From Mycobacterium simulans (GTDB taxonomy: Bacteria; Actinomycetota; Actinomycetes; Mycobacteriales; Mycobacteriaceae), in contig NZ_OCVX01000005.1 of assembly GCF_900232995.1 (NCBI RefSeq), positions 471,978-535,977 on the forward strand: a DNA stretch of 64,000 nt, written 5' to 3'. Made by a program: the position numbers and the translations under genes. How positions within the stretch are numbered: the stretch's first letter is position 1; every line of letters starts with the position of its first letter. Positions 41,622-50,601 of this stretch are shown piece after piece. Below the pieces are notes generated by a model. The model did no database searches. It had not been told where the DNA came from and saw nothing but the letters and a program-made list of their open reading frames with translations.

Positions 41622-42593
41622 TTACCCCGTCGATCCCTGCGACGGGTTAAGCCGAAGGTAGGCCTGGATGGTCGTCCCATTTGCCGAGGTGTGGGTACGC
41701 ACCAAATCCGCCACTGCATTGACCAGGAATAGACCGCGACTGGCAGTGCCGCCCGTGCCCGGATGCTGGCGTCCCACCAGCGGGTCATCGAGCCGTCCCC
41801 CATCGCGCGCCTCACAAACGAGATGGTCATTCTGCCGCCAGAAAGCGAGCTGGCACGCTCCTCCGGTGTATTGCAAGCTGTTGGTGGCCAACTCGGTGGC
41901 GATCATTTGCAGGTCCTTGATGCCCTCCTGCGAGAGGCCGACCCAACCGGCATAGTCGACCGCGAACGACCGAGCCGGACGCAGGTCCGTGCTTTGCCGC
42001 ACCGTGTAGGTGACAGCGCCGGGATTGGGCGGTAACGGCTGGTTGCAGCGCGCCAGGGCGTCATCCGGCGCGTACTCGGTGCTGCGGTAGGCCGATCCGC
42101 ATTTCCAGAACAACGGGTGTGTGCTGCGGGCGTCAGCCAGAACATCGTCGTCTAGCCGCTCTGCGTCGTAAAGGCATAATCCCATCACGTTCTGGCTTTC
42201 TAATGCCCCGTTGCTCAACGCCTCGTGTTGCACACAGGCGAGGCATTCATCGGTTGTGCGACCGGGCCAGACAAGTTGACTGATGATCCGAACGCGTTGA
42301 TCGACGTACTTGGCGGTAAAGGAACTCTCCGTTGCCAAAAATCGGCTCGGATTGCGGGCCACCTCGGTGATATCGACCATCCGCAACTCGGCGGTCGATC
42401 CCGCGCGGGCGGCATTCAACTCCGGACGCAATAGCGCCAGCAGGTCGCCCGGTACTGCGACCAGGACGGGCTCGTCGACCGCGAACCCGCTGGCAACGAA
42501 GCGCACCACGAAATCCAGATATTCCCTTTGGGAGTGGTAGAACAGCGCGCAATGGACGAAGCCTCGCTGCTTCGTCTCGGTGATCGAAGCCAT
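41622..42593 (-). CDS. MEDS-domain and HATPase anti-sigma regulator (RsbA-like)
   Basis: A 323-residue protein. The N-terminal 170 residues form a MEDS sensory domain: GFVHCALFYHSQREYLDFVV, then YVDQRVRIISQLVWPGRTTDE. The C-terminal 110 residues form a Bergerat-fold ATPase: IATELATNSLQYTGGACQLA, DGGRLDDPLVGRQHPGTGGT and ASRGLFLVNAVADLV. This is the RsbW/SpoIIAB-like kinase fold that sequesters an alternative sigma factor or acts on an anti-anti-sigma protein. No sigma or STAS gene is next to it, so the partner lies elsewhere. Confidence 0.87.
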   Translation of the reverse strand: MASITETKQRGFVHCALFYHSQREYLDFVVRFVASGFAVDEPVLVAVPGDLLALLRPELNAARAGSTAELRMVDITEVARNPSRFLATESSFTAKYVDQRVRIISQLVWPGRTTDECLACVQHEALSNGALESQNVMGLCLYDAERLDDDVLADARSTHPLFWKCGSAYRSTEYAPDDALARCNQPLPPNPGAVTYTVRQSTDLRPARSFAVDYAGWVGLSQEGIKDLQMIATELATNSLQYTGGACQLAFWRQNDHLVCEARDGGRLDDPLVGRQHPGTGGTASRGLFLVNAVADLVRTHTSANGTTIQAYLRLNPSQGSTG

Positions 42594-42713
42594 CTAGCGC
42601 TCCCGCTTGCGTAAATATGCCGGCCCTCTATTGGACCGGCGATCGATATGTTTATCTACATACCCCAGACATGTGTTAGCTATGCGCACCACCGGATTCT
42701 CGGGCGGGTCGAA

Positions 42714-44192
42714 CTACAACCACCAGGACGCGGCGGCGTCCAAATGGCGACGGACGCGGTAGCGGGCCAGGCTGTCGTCGCCAATGCTGATTGCCTCGAG
42801 AATCCGCTCGTGGGCGTGTTCCACGGCGACCACGTCGCTCCAAGTCGGCAGTGCCTGGCCGCTGCTGGACCAGTGACGGCGGAACAATTCGACGATTATC
42901 CGGAGAAATAGCTCGAGCAAAGAATTGCCGGCCAACTGGGACAGCCCGACGTGGAAGCGGAACTCCTCGACCGCGGCCTTACGCAGATCGTCTGTTGCTC
43001 GTGCTGTTGCTTGAGTGGGGGCGGGTCGATTCGGTTGAAGGTTCGGTTGAAGGAAGGCCGCGACCTCAGGTTCGGAGCGCCGCCTGACGACTCTGGCCAC
43101 ATTGTCGATCTCGATGGCATCGCGGACGCAGCGCAGATCTTCACGGCTGGGTTTGCGGTACTGCAGGTAGAGTGCGATCGTGTCAATGCTCGCCTGCGCC
43201 TGGGGTTGTGTGACGATCAGACCGCCGCCCGGTCCCCGGCGCATCCGCGCGATCGTGTGATATTCGAGCAGCCGCACGGCTTCGCGCAGCACCGACCGAC
43301 TCACTCGGTAGCGCTCCAGCAGCGCGGCCTCTGTCCCGAAAACCGAACCGACGTGCCAGCCGCTGGCGGCGATATCGTCGCTAATCGTGACCGCCAACAC
43401 CTCGGCGAGTTTGCCTCGGGGGGCATCGATTTCGAGTCGTGCTCGGCGCGGCCCGCGTACCCGTGCCGTGGCATCGGCCCCGTCCTGGTGCTCCTGCAGC
43501 CAGGCGGTCACCGCCTGCACGTGTCGCTCGGTGAGCGTCCTGGCGCGTGCTGAATCGCCCGCGGTGACCGCTGCGACGATGTCGGAATGCGCATGGTGCA
43601 TCTGGTCGACCGCTTCGATGGCCTCATTTTCCGACGCGGTCTGCGATTCAAATGCATATCGCTTGGTCAGCCTCATCAAGACATCGATAAATAGCTGTAA
43701 CACAGGGTTTTTCGAGCGCTCAGCGAGTGCGACGTGAAACTCCTCCCGTGGTGCGGGCATACCGGGATGCCACTGTTCCTCGGCGCGTAGGACTGCGCGC
43801 AACGCCTCGATGCCGGTTTCGTCGATGTGCTCTGCGGCGAGAGCGGCCGCCAACGGCTCGAGCACCAGCCGCGCGTTGAGCAGGTCGCCGAGCGTGGTGC
43901 CCAGGTATTCGAGATAGATGACGACGGCGCGGGTCGCCGGGCCGGCATCGGGCTCACAAACGAGCAGCCCGCCGCTGGGTCCGCGCCGCATCCGGGCAAC
44001 CTGATGGTGCTCGACGAGGCGAACGGCTTCGCGTAGGACCGATCGGCTCACGCAAAAGCGTTGTTGCAGAGCTTGTTCGGAACCCAGCGATTCTCCGACG
44101 GGCCAACCGCGGCGTACGATATCCGCCTCGATGCGGCGGGCGATCTTCGAAGCTCGGCTGTCCGTCCGCGGGATGTCGGCGTCGGAACTCAT
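42714..44192 (-). CDS. Twin GntR/FadR-type regulator (Rv3060c-like)
   Basis: A 492-residue protein made of two complete FadR-type modules. Each has a winged HTH (SEQALQQRFCVSRSVLREAV and TEAALLERYRVSRSVLREAV), then RMRRGPSGGLLV or RMRRGPGGGLIV, then an FCD ligand domain. One chain thus carries what is usually a dimer. FadR-family proteins respond to acyl-CoA or organic acids. It follows the Ltp-like thiolase gene by 7 bases on the same strand and is the obvious controller of this lipid cluster. Confidence 0.92.
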   Translation of the reverse strand: MSSDADIPRTDSRASKIARRIEADIVRRGWPVGESLGSEQALQQRFCVSRSVLREAVRLVEHHQVARMRRGPSGGLLVCEPDAGPATRAVVIYLEYLGTTLGDLLNARLVLEPLAAALAAEHIDETGIEALRAVLRAEEQWHPGMPAPREEFHVALAERSKNPVLQLFIDVLMRLTKRYAFESQTASENEAIEAVDQMHHAHSDIVAAVTAGDSARARTLTERHVQAVTAWLQEHQDGADATARVRGPRRARLEIDAPRGKLAEVLAVTISDDIAASGWHVGSVFGTEAALLERYRVSRSVLREAVRLLEYHTIARMRRGPGGGLIVTQPQAQASIDTIALYLQYRKPSREDLRCVRDAIEIDNVARVVRRRSEPEVAAFLQPNLQPNRPAPTQATARATDDLRKAAVEEFRFHVGLSQLAGNSLLELFLRIIVELFRRHWSSSGQALPTWSDVVAVEHAHERILEAISIGDDSLARYRVRRHLDAAASWWL

Positions 44193-44199
44193 CGAGGGC

Positions 44200-45393
44200 T
44201 CAACATGTGAGCAACATGCATCCGGCCACCGGACCGCCGCCTACCGAAACCACGCCGACCTCCGGTCGTTGCGATACTTGCCGCTCCCCCGCTTCGCCGC
44301 GCAGCTGCAAGCATCCTTCGTGCAGTGCCCAGTAACCGTGCATGCGCCCCGCCGAGAGTTGGCCACCATAGGTGTTGAGGGGTAGTTCGCCTTCTCGGGC
44401 GATTCGCGCACCGCCCTCGACGAACGGGCCGGCCTCGCCGTCGGCACATATTCCAAGGGCTTCCAACCATGCGATCGTGAGAAACGTGAAACCGTCGTAT
44501 AACTGGGCGACGTCAAGGTCGGTGGGCCTCAATTCCGTCCGCGACCACATCTGCGCCGCGGCATCGGACATCGCCATCTTGGGGTAATCATGGCGGTGGA
44601 ACCAGCCGCCGGCACCGTCGGACCCGCCGATCGCCTCGACCGCAACGACTCGGTGCGGGCAGTCGCGGGCGTAGTCCGCGCCAGAGACCACCACCGCGAT
44701 GGAGCCGTCAACGGGCACATCGCAATCCAGCAACCCGAACGGTGTCGACACCAATCGGGCGCCCAGATAGTCGGCCATCGTCATCGGGTCGCGATAGACC
44801 GCGAGGGGATTCAGCGCCGCGTTGCGCCGGCCGTTGAGAGCCAGCCAGCCCAATTGCTCCTTGGTGGTTCCATACAATTCCATGTGGCGTCGGCAGTTCA
44901 GGGCCAGCCAATTCGCAGCGGAGTAAGCCTGGGCCGCAACCAGATCGGTGATGTCGTCCATCGGACCCACAGCCGGCCGTGGAGCACCTTCGGGCACATC
45001 GAGCATCCGCGCAAGCGGCGGCGGGGGCGCGTCCTCTTGCGGTTTGACGGGCACGGTACCGCCGAGCATTTGAATGGTCCGGTAGACGACCACATGCCGC
45101 GCGCGGCGTTCCGAGACCGCGCGGCACGCCGACATGACCGGACTCAGCAGGCCGCCGGTGCCGAATCCGGTTCCACAGTCCGCAGCCTCGACCCGCAGTT
45201 CGGCGTTGACCTCGCCAGCCGGAGTGTCGCCCAAGGTCGCAATGCCGTCGATATCGGCGGCGGCTAGGCCGGCGTCATCGATGGCGGCCCGCACCGCCTC
45301 CATGGTCAGCTCCAGCCCCGGGATGCCGGTACGACGACCGACTCGCGAAATGCCGATGCCGGACAAGATCGCGTCTTTCTCGAAGTAGCTCAT
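44200..45393 (-). CDS. Thiolase-like lipid-transfer protein (Ltp/SCP2 thiolase family)
   Basis: A 397-residue thiolase-fold protein. It has ISRVGRRTGIPGLELTMEAV at the N-terminus, ADIDGIATLGD, and the C-terminal LNTYGGQLSAGRMHGYWALH followed by VVSVGGGPVAGCMLL. The usual catalytic Cys after the first active-site loop is not evident, as in Ltp2-type aldolases that work with a DUF35 partner in side-chain cleavage. A DUF35 gene is divergent from it across a 58-base gap. Acyl-CoA aldolase or retro-aldol activity is a better guess than thiolysis. Confidence 0.85.
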   Translation of the reverse strand: MSYFEKDAILSGIGISRVGRRTGIPGLELTMEAVRAAIDDAGLAAADIDGIATLGDTPAGEVNAELRVEAADCGTGFGTGGLLSPVMSACRAVSERRARHVVVYRTIQMLGGTVPVKPQEDAPPPPLARMLDVPEGAPRPAVGPMDDITDLVAAQAYSAANWLALNCRRHMELYGTTKEQLGWLALNGRRNAALNPLAVYRDPMTMADYLGARLVSTPFGLLDCDVPVDGSIAVVVSGADYARDCPHRVVAVEAIGGSDGAGGWFHRHDYPKMAMSDAAAQMWSRTELRPTDLDVAQLYDGFTFLTIAWLEALGICADGEAGPFVEGGARIAREGELPLNTYGGQLSAGRMHGYWALHEGCLQLRGEAGERQVSQRPEVGVVSVGGGPVAGCMLLTC

Positions 45394-45426
45394 CTGCACC
45401 GTCCGTAGGCGTGCGGCGGACACCGG

Positions 45427-45450
45427 ACCAATAGAGTGTACTGTATTGGT
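45427..45450. promoter_or_regulatory. 24-bp near-palindrome in the Ltp/DUF35 divergent promoter
   Basis: ACCAATA (45427-45433) and TATTGGT (45444-45450) flank a centre containing AGTGTACT. The 10-base core AGAGTGTACT recurs at 48081-48090 before fadE22. The divergent genes and the twin GntR gene downstream make this a likely operator of that regulator. Confidence 0.65.
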
Positions 45451-45451
45451 C

Positions 45452-45796
45452 GTGCCAGCCGAGCCGACTTCCCAGCTGCTCATCGAGCACTGCGACGGAT
45501 GCGCCCGCTGGGTGCATCCTGCCGCGGGCGAATGCCCGGATTGCGGTGGCCCGCTAGTCGCGCGCCCGGTGTCCGGGCATGGCACGGTGTTCACCTACAC
45601 GGTCAATTACCACCCGTATAACCCGGATGTGCCAACGCCTTATGTGATCGCCATCGTCGAGCTCAGCGAGCAGAGTGGGCTTCGCGTAGCAGCCAATATT
45701 GTTGATTGCCAGCCAGATTCGGTGACGTGCGGAATGCCCGTCGAGATGCGACCGGAGAAGGGTCCCGGCGGCGCACCGTTGTTCGCCCCGGCCTAG
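45452..45796 (+). CDS. DUF35 OB-fold/zinc-ribbon acyl-CoA-associated protein
   Basis: A 114-residue protein from GTG 45452 (TTG 45446 is also possible). The zinc ribbon is IEHCDGCARWVHPAAGECPDCGG with four Cys, followed by an OB fold beginning HGTVFTYTVNYHPYNPDVPTP. Proteins of this type form complexes with Ltp-type thiolases and MaoC-like hydratases, as in ChsH2-Ltp2. The divergent Ltp gene is its natural partner. The likely role is binding the acyl-CoA substrate. Confidence 0.85.
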   Translation: MPAEPTSQLLIEHCDGCARWVHPAAGECPDCGGPLVARPVSGHGTVFTYTVNYHPYNPDVPTPYVIAIVELSEQSGLRVAANIVDCQPDSVTCGMPVEMRPEKGPGGAPLFAPA

Positions 45797-45800
45797 TGGC

Positions 45801-45860
45801 GCGAGCAGACGCAGAATCGCCCAAAATCTTTGATTTTGAGGCGATTCTGCGTCTGCTCGC
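45801..45860. terminator. Hairpin element, GCGAGCAGACGC family copy 3, between convergent genes
   Basis: Perfect 21-bp arms begin GCGAGCAGACGCAGAATCGC (45801 onward) and close at 45840-45860. An inner CAAAATC...GATTTTG stem continues the hairpin. It separates the convergent DUF35 and fadE22 genes. The outer 12 bases equal copy 1, while the inner stem differs and is compensated. Confidence 0.8.
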
Positions 45861-45868
45861 CAGCGAAC

Positions 45869-48046
45869 TCAGCTGATCAGCGGGTCGCGGGGCATGCCGA
45901 GGATCCGCTCGGCGATCTGGTTGCGGGCGACCTCCGAGGTGCCACCGGCGATCGCCATGCCGCGGGCACCCATGACCATCCGGCCGCCTAGCGCACCCGG
46001 CCCGTCGAGCAGCGCGATGTCGGGACCCAGCAGCGCTGCCGAGATCGCCGCGCCCTCGATCATGTGCTCGGCCAGCTTGAGCTTGGTGACGTTGCCTTCC
46101 GGCCCCGGGCCCGCACCTTCGACGCTGCGGGCCGCGCGGCGCAGGTTCAACAGTCGCAGCGCGTGATCATCGGCGAGGAACGAACCGACCCGTATTCGCC
46201 CACCCGCCAAGGCATCTGGCCGCTGTAGTACCCGCTTCACCAGTTTCGCCCCTAGACCCTCGTAGTATCCCCCACTGCCGCCGATGCTGACCCGCTCGTT
46301 GCCCAGCGTGGCCCGCGCGACCGTCCACCCCGAATTGGGCGCGCCGACGACGTCCTCGTCGGGAACAAAAAGGTCGTTGAAGAACACTTCGTTGAATTCC
46401 GAGCCGCCGGTGATCTGCCGCAGCGGGCGCACCTCGACGCCCGCGCCCTTCATGTCGACGATCACCGTTGTAATGCCGGCGTGCTTGGGCGCATCGGGGT
46501 CGGTGCGCACGGTGGCCAAGCCACGTGCGCAGTACTGCGCCCCACTGGTCCACACCTTCTGCCCGTTGATCTTCCAACCGCCGTCCACCCGAGTGGCGCG
46601 GGTCTTGACCGAGGCGGCATCCGACCCGGCTTCGGGCTCGGAGAACAGTTGGCACCAGACCTCGTCCTGACGCAGCGCCTTCTCAACGAATCGTTCTATT
46701 TGCCAAGGGGTTCCGTGTTGGATCAAGGTCAGGATCACCCATCCAGTGATCGAGTAGTCCGGGCGCTTGATGCCCGCCGCGCGAAATTCTTCCTCGATCA
46801 CCAACTGCTTGACGGCGTCGGCCGCCAATCCCCACGGCTTGGGCCAGTGCGGCATCACATAGCCCGTCTCGATCAGCTTGTCCAGCTGCGCCTCCTTGTC
46901 CAAGGCCGCAATCTCGGCCGCGTCGGCGCGGATCTGGGTGCGCAATTCTTCAGCCTCGGGCGGCAGGTCAAGGCTGTTGGCGCGGGTGACTCCAGCCGCG
47001 GTGCCGTTGAAAACGTCTGCGGCGGGCGCGTCTCCGCCGAACAACGCAGCGATCACCAGCGCGCGTCGCAGATGCAGATGCGCATCGTGCTCCCAGGTGA
47101 AGCCGATGCCGCCGTGCACCTGGATGTTGAGTTCGGCATTGCGCGCGTAGGCAGGGAACGCCAACGCCGCCGCCACCGCTGCGATCAGACGGAACTGTGC
47201 CTCGCCCTCTGATGGGTCGTCTTCTGCCGCGCGCGCGGCGTCCCATACCGCGGCGATCGCCGACTCGGCGGCAACCAACATATTCGCGCAATGATGTTTC
47301 ACCGCTTGGAAAGTCGCAATGGTGCGGCCAAACTGCTGACGCACCTTGGCGTAGTCGACGGCGGCGTCGACGCAGTCAGCCGCGCCGCCGACCGCCTCGG
47401 CGGCCAGCAATGTCCGGGCGCGCGCCAGCGCCGACTCCCGCGCACCCGGCAGGATGTCAGCGGCGACCACGCTCACGTTCTGCAGCCGGACACGTCCGGA
47501 ACGCCGGGTCGGATCGAAATTCTCCGGAACATCCACGGACACGCCGTCGCGCCCACGGTCCAATACCAGCACGTCATCACCGGCGGCAATCAGCAGCAGT
47601 TCAGCCAACCCGGCACCGAGCACGACCCCGGCCTCCCCGTCGGCAACACCGTCCTTCAGCTGCACCCCGCCGCGCAGCCCAACGCCCGCGGTGACGGTTC
47701 CGTCGATCAGTCCTGGCAGCAGCCGAGCTTTTTGCTCGGCCGTACCCTCTTTCGCGATCACGGCCGATGCGATCACCGTCGGCACGAACGGCCCGGGCGC
47801 TATCGCGCGGCCGAGTTCTTCGATCACCACCACGAGTTCGGGAAGTCCGTAGCCTGAGCCGCCGTGCTCCTCGTCGATGTGCAGACCAAGCCAGCCGAGC
47901 TCGACCAGGTTCGGCCAAAACGGCGGTCGGGCCTCGTCGGGCGCATCGAGCAGGGAGCGCGCCGCCCAGCGCGCCTTCTGCGAGGTCAAGAACGCGCGGG
48001 CTACCTCGGCGAGTTCGCGATGGTCGTCGGTCAGTGCGATACCCAT
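45869..48046 (-). CDS. fadE22: Fused acyl-CoA dehydrogenase FadE22
   Basis: A 725-residue protein (721 in M. tuberculosis as recalled) with two acyl-CoA dehydrogenase domains in one chain. The N-terminal half has FGRTIATFQAVKHHCANMLV and VHGGIGFTWEHDAHLHLRRA. The C-terminal half (from about 375) has QLFSEPEAGSDAASVKTRAT, TSGAQYCARGLATVRTD and the terminal AGGTSEVARNQIAERILGMPRDP. Such heterodimer-like chains oxidise steroid or branched acyl-CoA side chains with FAD. A copy of the AGAGTGTACT motif lies 35-44 bases upstream of ATG 48046. Confidence 0.93.
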   Translation of the reverse strand: MGIALTDDHRELAEVARAFLTSQKARWAARSLLDAPDEARPPFWPNLVELGWLGLHIDEEHGGSGYGLPELVVVIEELGRAIAPGPFVPTVIASAVIAKEGTAEQKARLLPGLIDGTVTAGVGLRGGVQLKDGVADGEAGVVLGAGLAELLLIAAGDDVLVLDRGRDGVSVDVPENFDPTRRSGRVRLQNVSVVAADILPGARESALARARTLLAAEAVGGAADCVDAAVDYAKVRQQFGRTIATFQAVKHHCANMLVAAESAIAAVWDAARAAEDDPSEGEAQFRLIAAVAAALAFPAYARNAELNIQVHGGIGFTWEHDAHLHLRRALVIAALFGGDAPAADVFNGTAAGVTRANSLDLPPEAEELRTQIRADAAEIAALDKEAQLDKLIETGYVMPHWPKPWGLAADAVKQLVIEEEFRAAGIKRPDYSITGWVILTLIQHGTPWQIERFVEKALRQDEVWCQLFSEPEAGSDAASVKTRATRVDGGWKINGQKVWTSGAQYCARGLATVRTDPDAPKHAGITTVIVDMKGAGVEVRPLRQITGGSEFNEVFFNDLFVPDEDVVGAPNSGWTVARATLGNERVSIGGSGGYYEGLGAKLVKRVLQRPDALAGGRIRVGSFLADDHALRLLNLRRAARSVEGAGPGPEGNVTKLKLAEHMIEGAAISAALLGPDIALLDGPGALGGRMVMGARGMAIAGGTSEVARNQIAERILGMPRDPLIS

Positions 48047-48074
48047 CAGGGGCCCTCCTCGTCGCCGAGCTACA

Positions 48075-48097
48075 CGCTAAAGAGTGTACTTAATGCG
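48075..48097. promoter_or_regulatory. Imperfect palindrome upstream of fadE22 with shared core
   Basis: The site reads CGCTAAAGAGTGTACTTAAT followed by GCG, an imperfect palindrome with CGC/GCG ends and centre AGTGTACT. AGAGTGTACT (48081-48090) is identical to 45433-45442. It is placed where it would block transcription of fadE22. Confidence 0.6.
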
Positions 48098-48113
48098 ACG
48101 AGGGCTCTCGCGG

Positions 48114-48884
48114 TTACTTGGGCGCGAACCGCTGGCCCGCGTCCAGTCGCAGGCACTGACCGTTGAGCATCGGGTTGTCCACAATGGCCGCCACCAACTT
48201 GGCGTACTCCTCGGGCCGACCCATGCGCTTCGGAAACGCCGCATCGCGGACCAGGGCGGCCGCCATGTCCTCGGGAACCATCGCGGTCAGACCCGTCAAG
48301 AACAAGCTCGGAGCGATGGCCAGCACGCGGATGCCCAATGACCCCAGGTCTCGCGCCATCGTCAGGCACATGCCCGCAATACCCGCCTTGGCGGCGGAGT
48401 AGGCGACCTGCCCGATCTGCCCTTCGAACGCAGCGATCGAAGCGGTGTTGATGATGACGCCCCGCTCACCGGTTGTTTCGGGGTCCTCTGGTTCGTTCTT
48501 GCTCATGTGTGCCGCGGCAAGCCGGTTGATGTTGAAGGTTGCGATGAGGTTGAGATCCACCACGGCGCGGAAGGATTCGAGATCGTGGGGGCCGGACTTG
48601 GTCATGGTGCGCTTGGCGATGCCGCCGCCCGCGGTGGTCACCGTGACGTGCAGGCCGCCCAGGTCGTCGACCGCATTGTGTAGCGTCTGCTCGGTTCCGG
48701 TGAAGTCGGTGACGTCGACCGGATAGAACTTGCCGCCGAGCCCGTCGGCAACGGCCTTGCCGTCGGATCCCTCACGATCGAGCACGGCAACCTGCGCCCC
48801 ACGCTCGGCCAACAGTTCGGCGCTGGCACGTCCCATCCCCGACGCGCCGCCGATGACGACGACCTTCTTCCCGTTGATCTCCAT
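48114..48884 (-). CDS. SDR, 3-hydroxyacyl-CoA dehydrogenase type II-like
   Basis: A 256-residue SDR. It has GGASGMGRASAELLAERGAQ at the cofactor site, TTAGGGIAKRT in place of NNAG, INTASIAAFEGQIGQVAYSA with YSAAK, and the C-terminal NPMLNGQCLRLDAGQRFAPK, typical of HSD17B10-like hydroxyacyl-CoA or steroid dehydrogenases. It fits beta-oxidation after FadE22 and the Ltp/DUF35 pair. ATG 48884 is used; the longer frame adds a basic, unrelated N-terminus. It runs into the fadE22 promoter region on the same strand. Confidence 0.88.
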   Translation of the reverse strand: MEINGKKVVVIGGASGMGRASAELLAERGAQVAVLDREGSDGKAVADGLGGKFYPVDVTDFTGTEQTLHNAVDDLGGLHVTVTTAGGGIAKRTMTKSGPHDLESFRAVVDLNLIATFNINRLAAAHMSKNEPEDPETTGERGVIINTASIAAFEGQIGQVAYSAAKAGIAGMCLTMARDLGSLGIRVLAIAPSLFLTGLTAMVPEDMAAALVRDAAFPKRMGRPEEYAKLVAAIVDNPMLNGQCLRLDAGQRFAPK

Positions 48885-48982
48885 CCGGACCTCCCTTTTG
48901 CGGCTTGTCAGAATCCATGCAATCTGTAACGCTAGCGTGTCCGCTCTGCGGGTTTGTCGGCGAGCCATGCCAAGCTTTCACA

Positions 48983-50512
48983 GTGCTCCTAGTCGACGTA
49001 GCAAGCACATCGCTTAACGTGGGCGGCACCTCGTCGCGTCTGACCAAGGTCGCGCGCATCGCCGAGCTGCTGCAGCGCGCCGCAACCGATGCCGAGGTGG
49101 TCGCGATCATCGTGTCGTGGCTGTCCGGGGAACTACGGCAACGCCAGATCGGTGTTGGCTGGGCGGCCTTGCGGTCGCTACCTCCGCCGGCGTCGGATCC
49201 GGTGCTGACCGTCGCGGGTGTCGATGCCACCTTCTCCGAAATCGGCGCGGTATCCGGAAAGGGGTCACAGGCACGGCGCGCGGCGCTGATCGCGCAATTG
49301 TTTTCCGCGGCAACCGAATCCGAGCAGACCTTTCTGCTCCGGCTGCTGGGCGGTGAGCTGCGCCAGGGCGCGCTCGCCGGAATCATGGCCGACGCCGTCG
49401 CCAAGGCCGCCGGCATCCCCGCCACCGCGGTGCAGCGTGCGGCGATGCTTGGCGGGGATCTGCCGGCAGTGGCGGCAGCGGGTTTATCCGGTGGCGCCCC
49501 AGCTCTGGACGCATTCACGCTACGGGTGGGCCGGCCGGTCGGCCCCATGCTCGCACAGACCTCGACCGGTGTAGGCGACGCGCTCGAACGCCATGGCGGC
49601 ACAACCATTTTCGAAGCAAAGCTGGACGGAGCCCGAGTGCAGATCCACCGGGCCGGCGACGAGGTCACGGTCTACACCCGAAGCCTCGACGATGTCACCG
49701 CGCGACTTCCGGAGGTCGTGGAGGCGACGCTGGCACTACCGGTGCGCGACTTCATCGCCGACGGCGAGGCGATCGCGCTGCGCGCGGACAACCGCCCCCA
49801 CCGTTTCCAGGTCACCGCGTCGAGGTTCGGCCGGTCGGTCGATGTCGCAGCAGCCCACGCAACACAACCACTTTCGGTGTTCTTCTTCGACCTGCTGCAT
49901 CGAGACGGCGTCGACCTGCTCGACGCGCCAACCACCGATCGGCTAGCCGAACTGGACGCTTTGGTGCCCGCCCAACACCGGGTCGACCGGCTGGTCACCT
50001 CCGACGCGGCAGCAGCCGCCGACTTCCTGCAAGCGACGCTCGACGCCGGCCACGAGGGGGTAATGGCCAAGTCACCGACCGCGTCCTACCTTGCCGGCCG
50101 TCGCGGAGCGGGCTGGCTGAAGGTCAAGCCGGTGCACACCCTCGACCTGGTGGTGCTCGCCGTGGAGTGGGGTTCGGGGCGCCGTCGCGGCAAGCTCTCC
50201 AATATTCACCTGGGCGCGCGCGACCCGGCCACCGGTGGATTTGTGATGCTGGGCAAGACATTCAAGGGCATGACCGACGCCATGCTGGACTGGCAGACCG
50301 CTCGGTTCACCGAACTGGCCGTCGGCGCGACCGACGAGTACGTGGTGAAGGTGCGCCCCGAGCAGGTCGTCGAGATCGCGTTCGATGGTGTCCAAGGGTC
50401 CTCGCGCTACCCCGGCGGACTGGCGCTGCGGTTCGCCCGGGTGGTGCGCTACCGAGACGACAAAGGCCCGGCCGAAGCCGACACCATCGAAACCGTGCGC
50501 GCGCTGTACTAG
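48983..50512 (+). CDS. ligB: ATP-dependent DNA ligase LigB
   Basis: A 509-residue ligase (507 in M. tuberculosis as recalled). The nucleotidyltransferase Lys is in motif I IFEAKLDGARVQIHR. Other motifs are RDFIADGEAIAL, FFDLLHRDG, EGVMAKSPTASYLAGRRGAG with WLKVKP, and the C-terminal OB fold SNIHLGARDPATGGFVMLGK. It seals nicks with ATP. GTG 48983 gives the recalled N-terminus VLLVDVASTS; the upstream in-frame extension is not used. Confidence 0.94.
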   Translation: MLLVDVASTSLNVGGTSSRLTKVARIAELLQRAATDAEVVAIIVSWLSGELRQRQIGVGWAALRSLPPPASDPVLTVAGVDATFSEIGAVSGKGSQARRAALIAQLFSAATESEQTFLLRLLGGELRQGALAGIMADAVAKAAGIPATAVQRAAMLGGDLPAVAAAGLSGGAPALDAFTLRVGRPVGPMLAQTSTGVGDALERHGGTTIFEAKLDGARVQIHRAGDEVTVYTRSLDDVTARLPEVVEATLALPVRDFIADGEAIALRADNRPHRFQVTASRFGRSVDVAAAHATQPLSVFFFDLLHRDGVDLLDAPTTDRLAELDALVPAQHRVDRLVTSDAAAAADFLQATLDAGHEGVMAKSPTASYLAGRRGAGWLKVKPVHTLDLVVLAVEWGSGRRRGKLSNIHLGARDPATGGFVMLGKTFKGMTDAMLDWQTARFTELAVGATDEYVVKVRPEQVVEIAFDGVQGSSRYPGGLALRFARVVRYRDDKGPAEADTIETVRALY

Positions 50513-50522
50513 ACGCACCTCG

Positions 50523-50577
50523 ACCGTGAACCTCACGACGCGACACGCTGATCAGGCGTCGGTAGATTCACACTCGC
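50523..50577. repeat. Hairpin repeat, CTCACGRCGCGACACGC family copy 2
   Basis: It reads CCTCACGACGCGACACGCTG, then CAGGCGTCGG and GATTCACACTCGC. Inverted segments GACGC and GCGTC pair. It is the second copy of the element at 27617-27677. It lies between ligB and cstA on the same strand. Confidence 0.55.
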
Positions 50578-50601
50578 TGCCAACACTGGGAGGGAGCTCG
50601 G

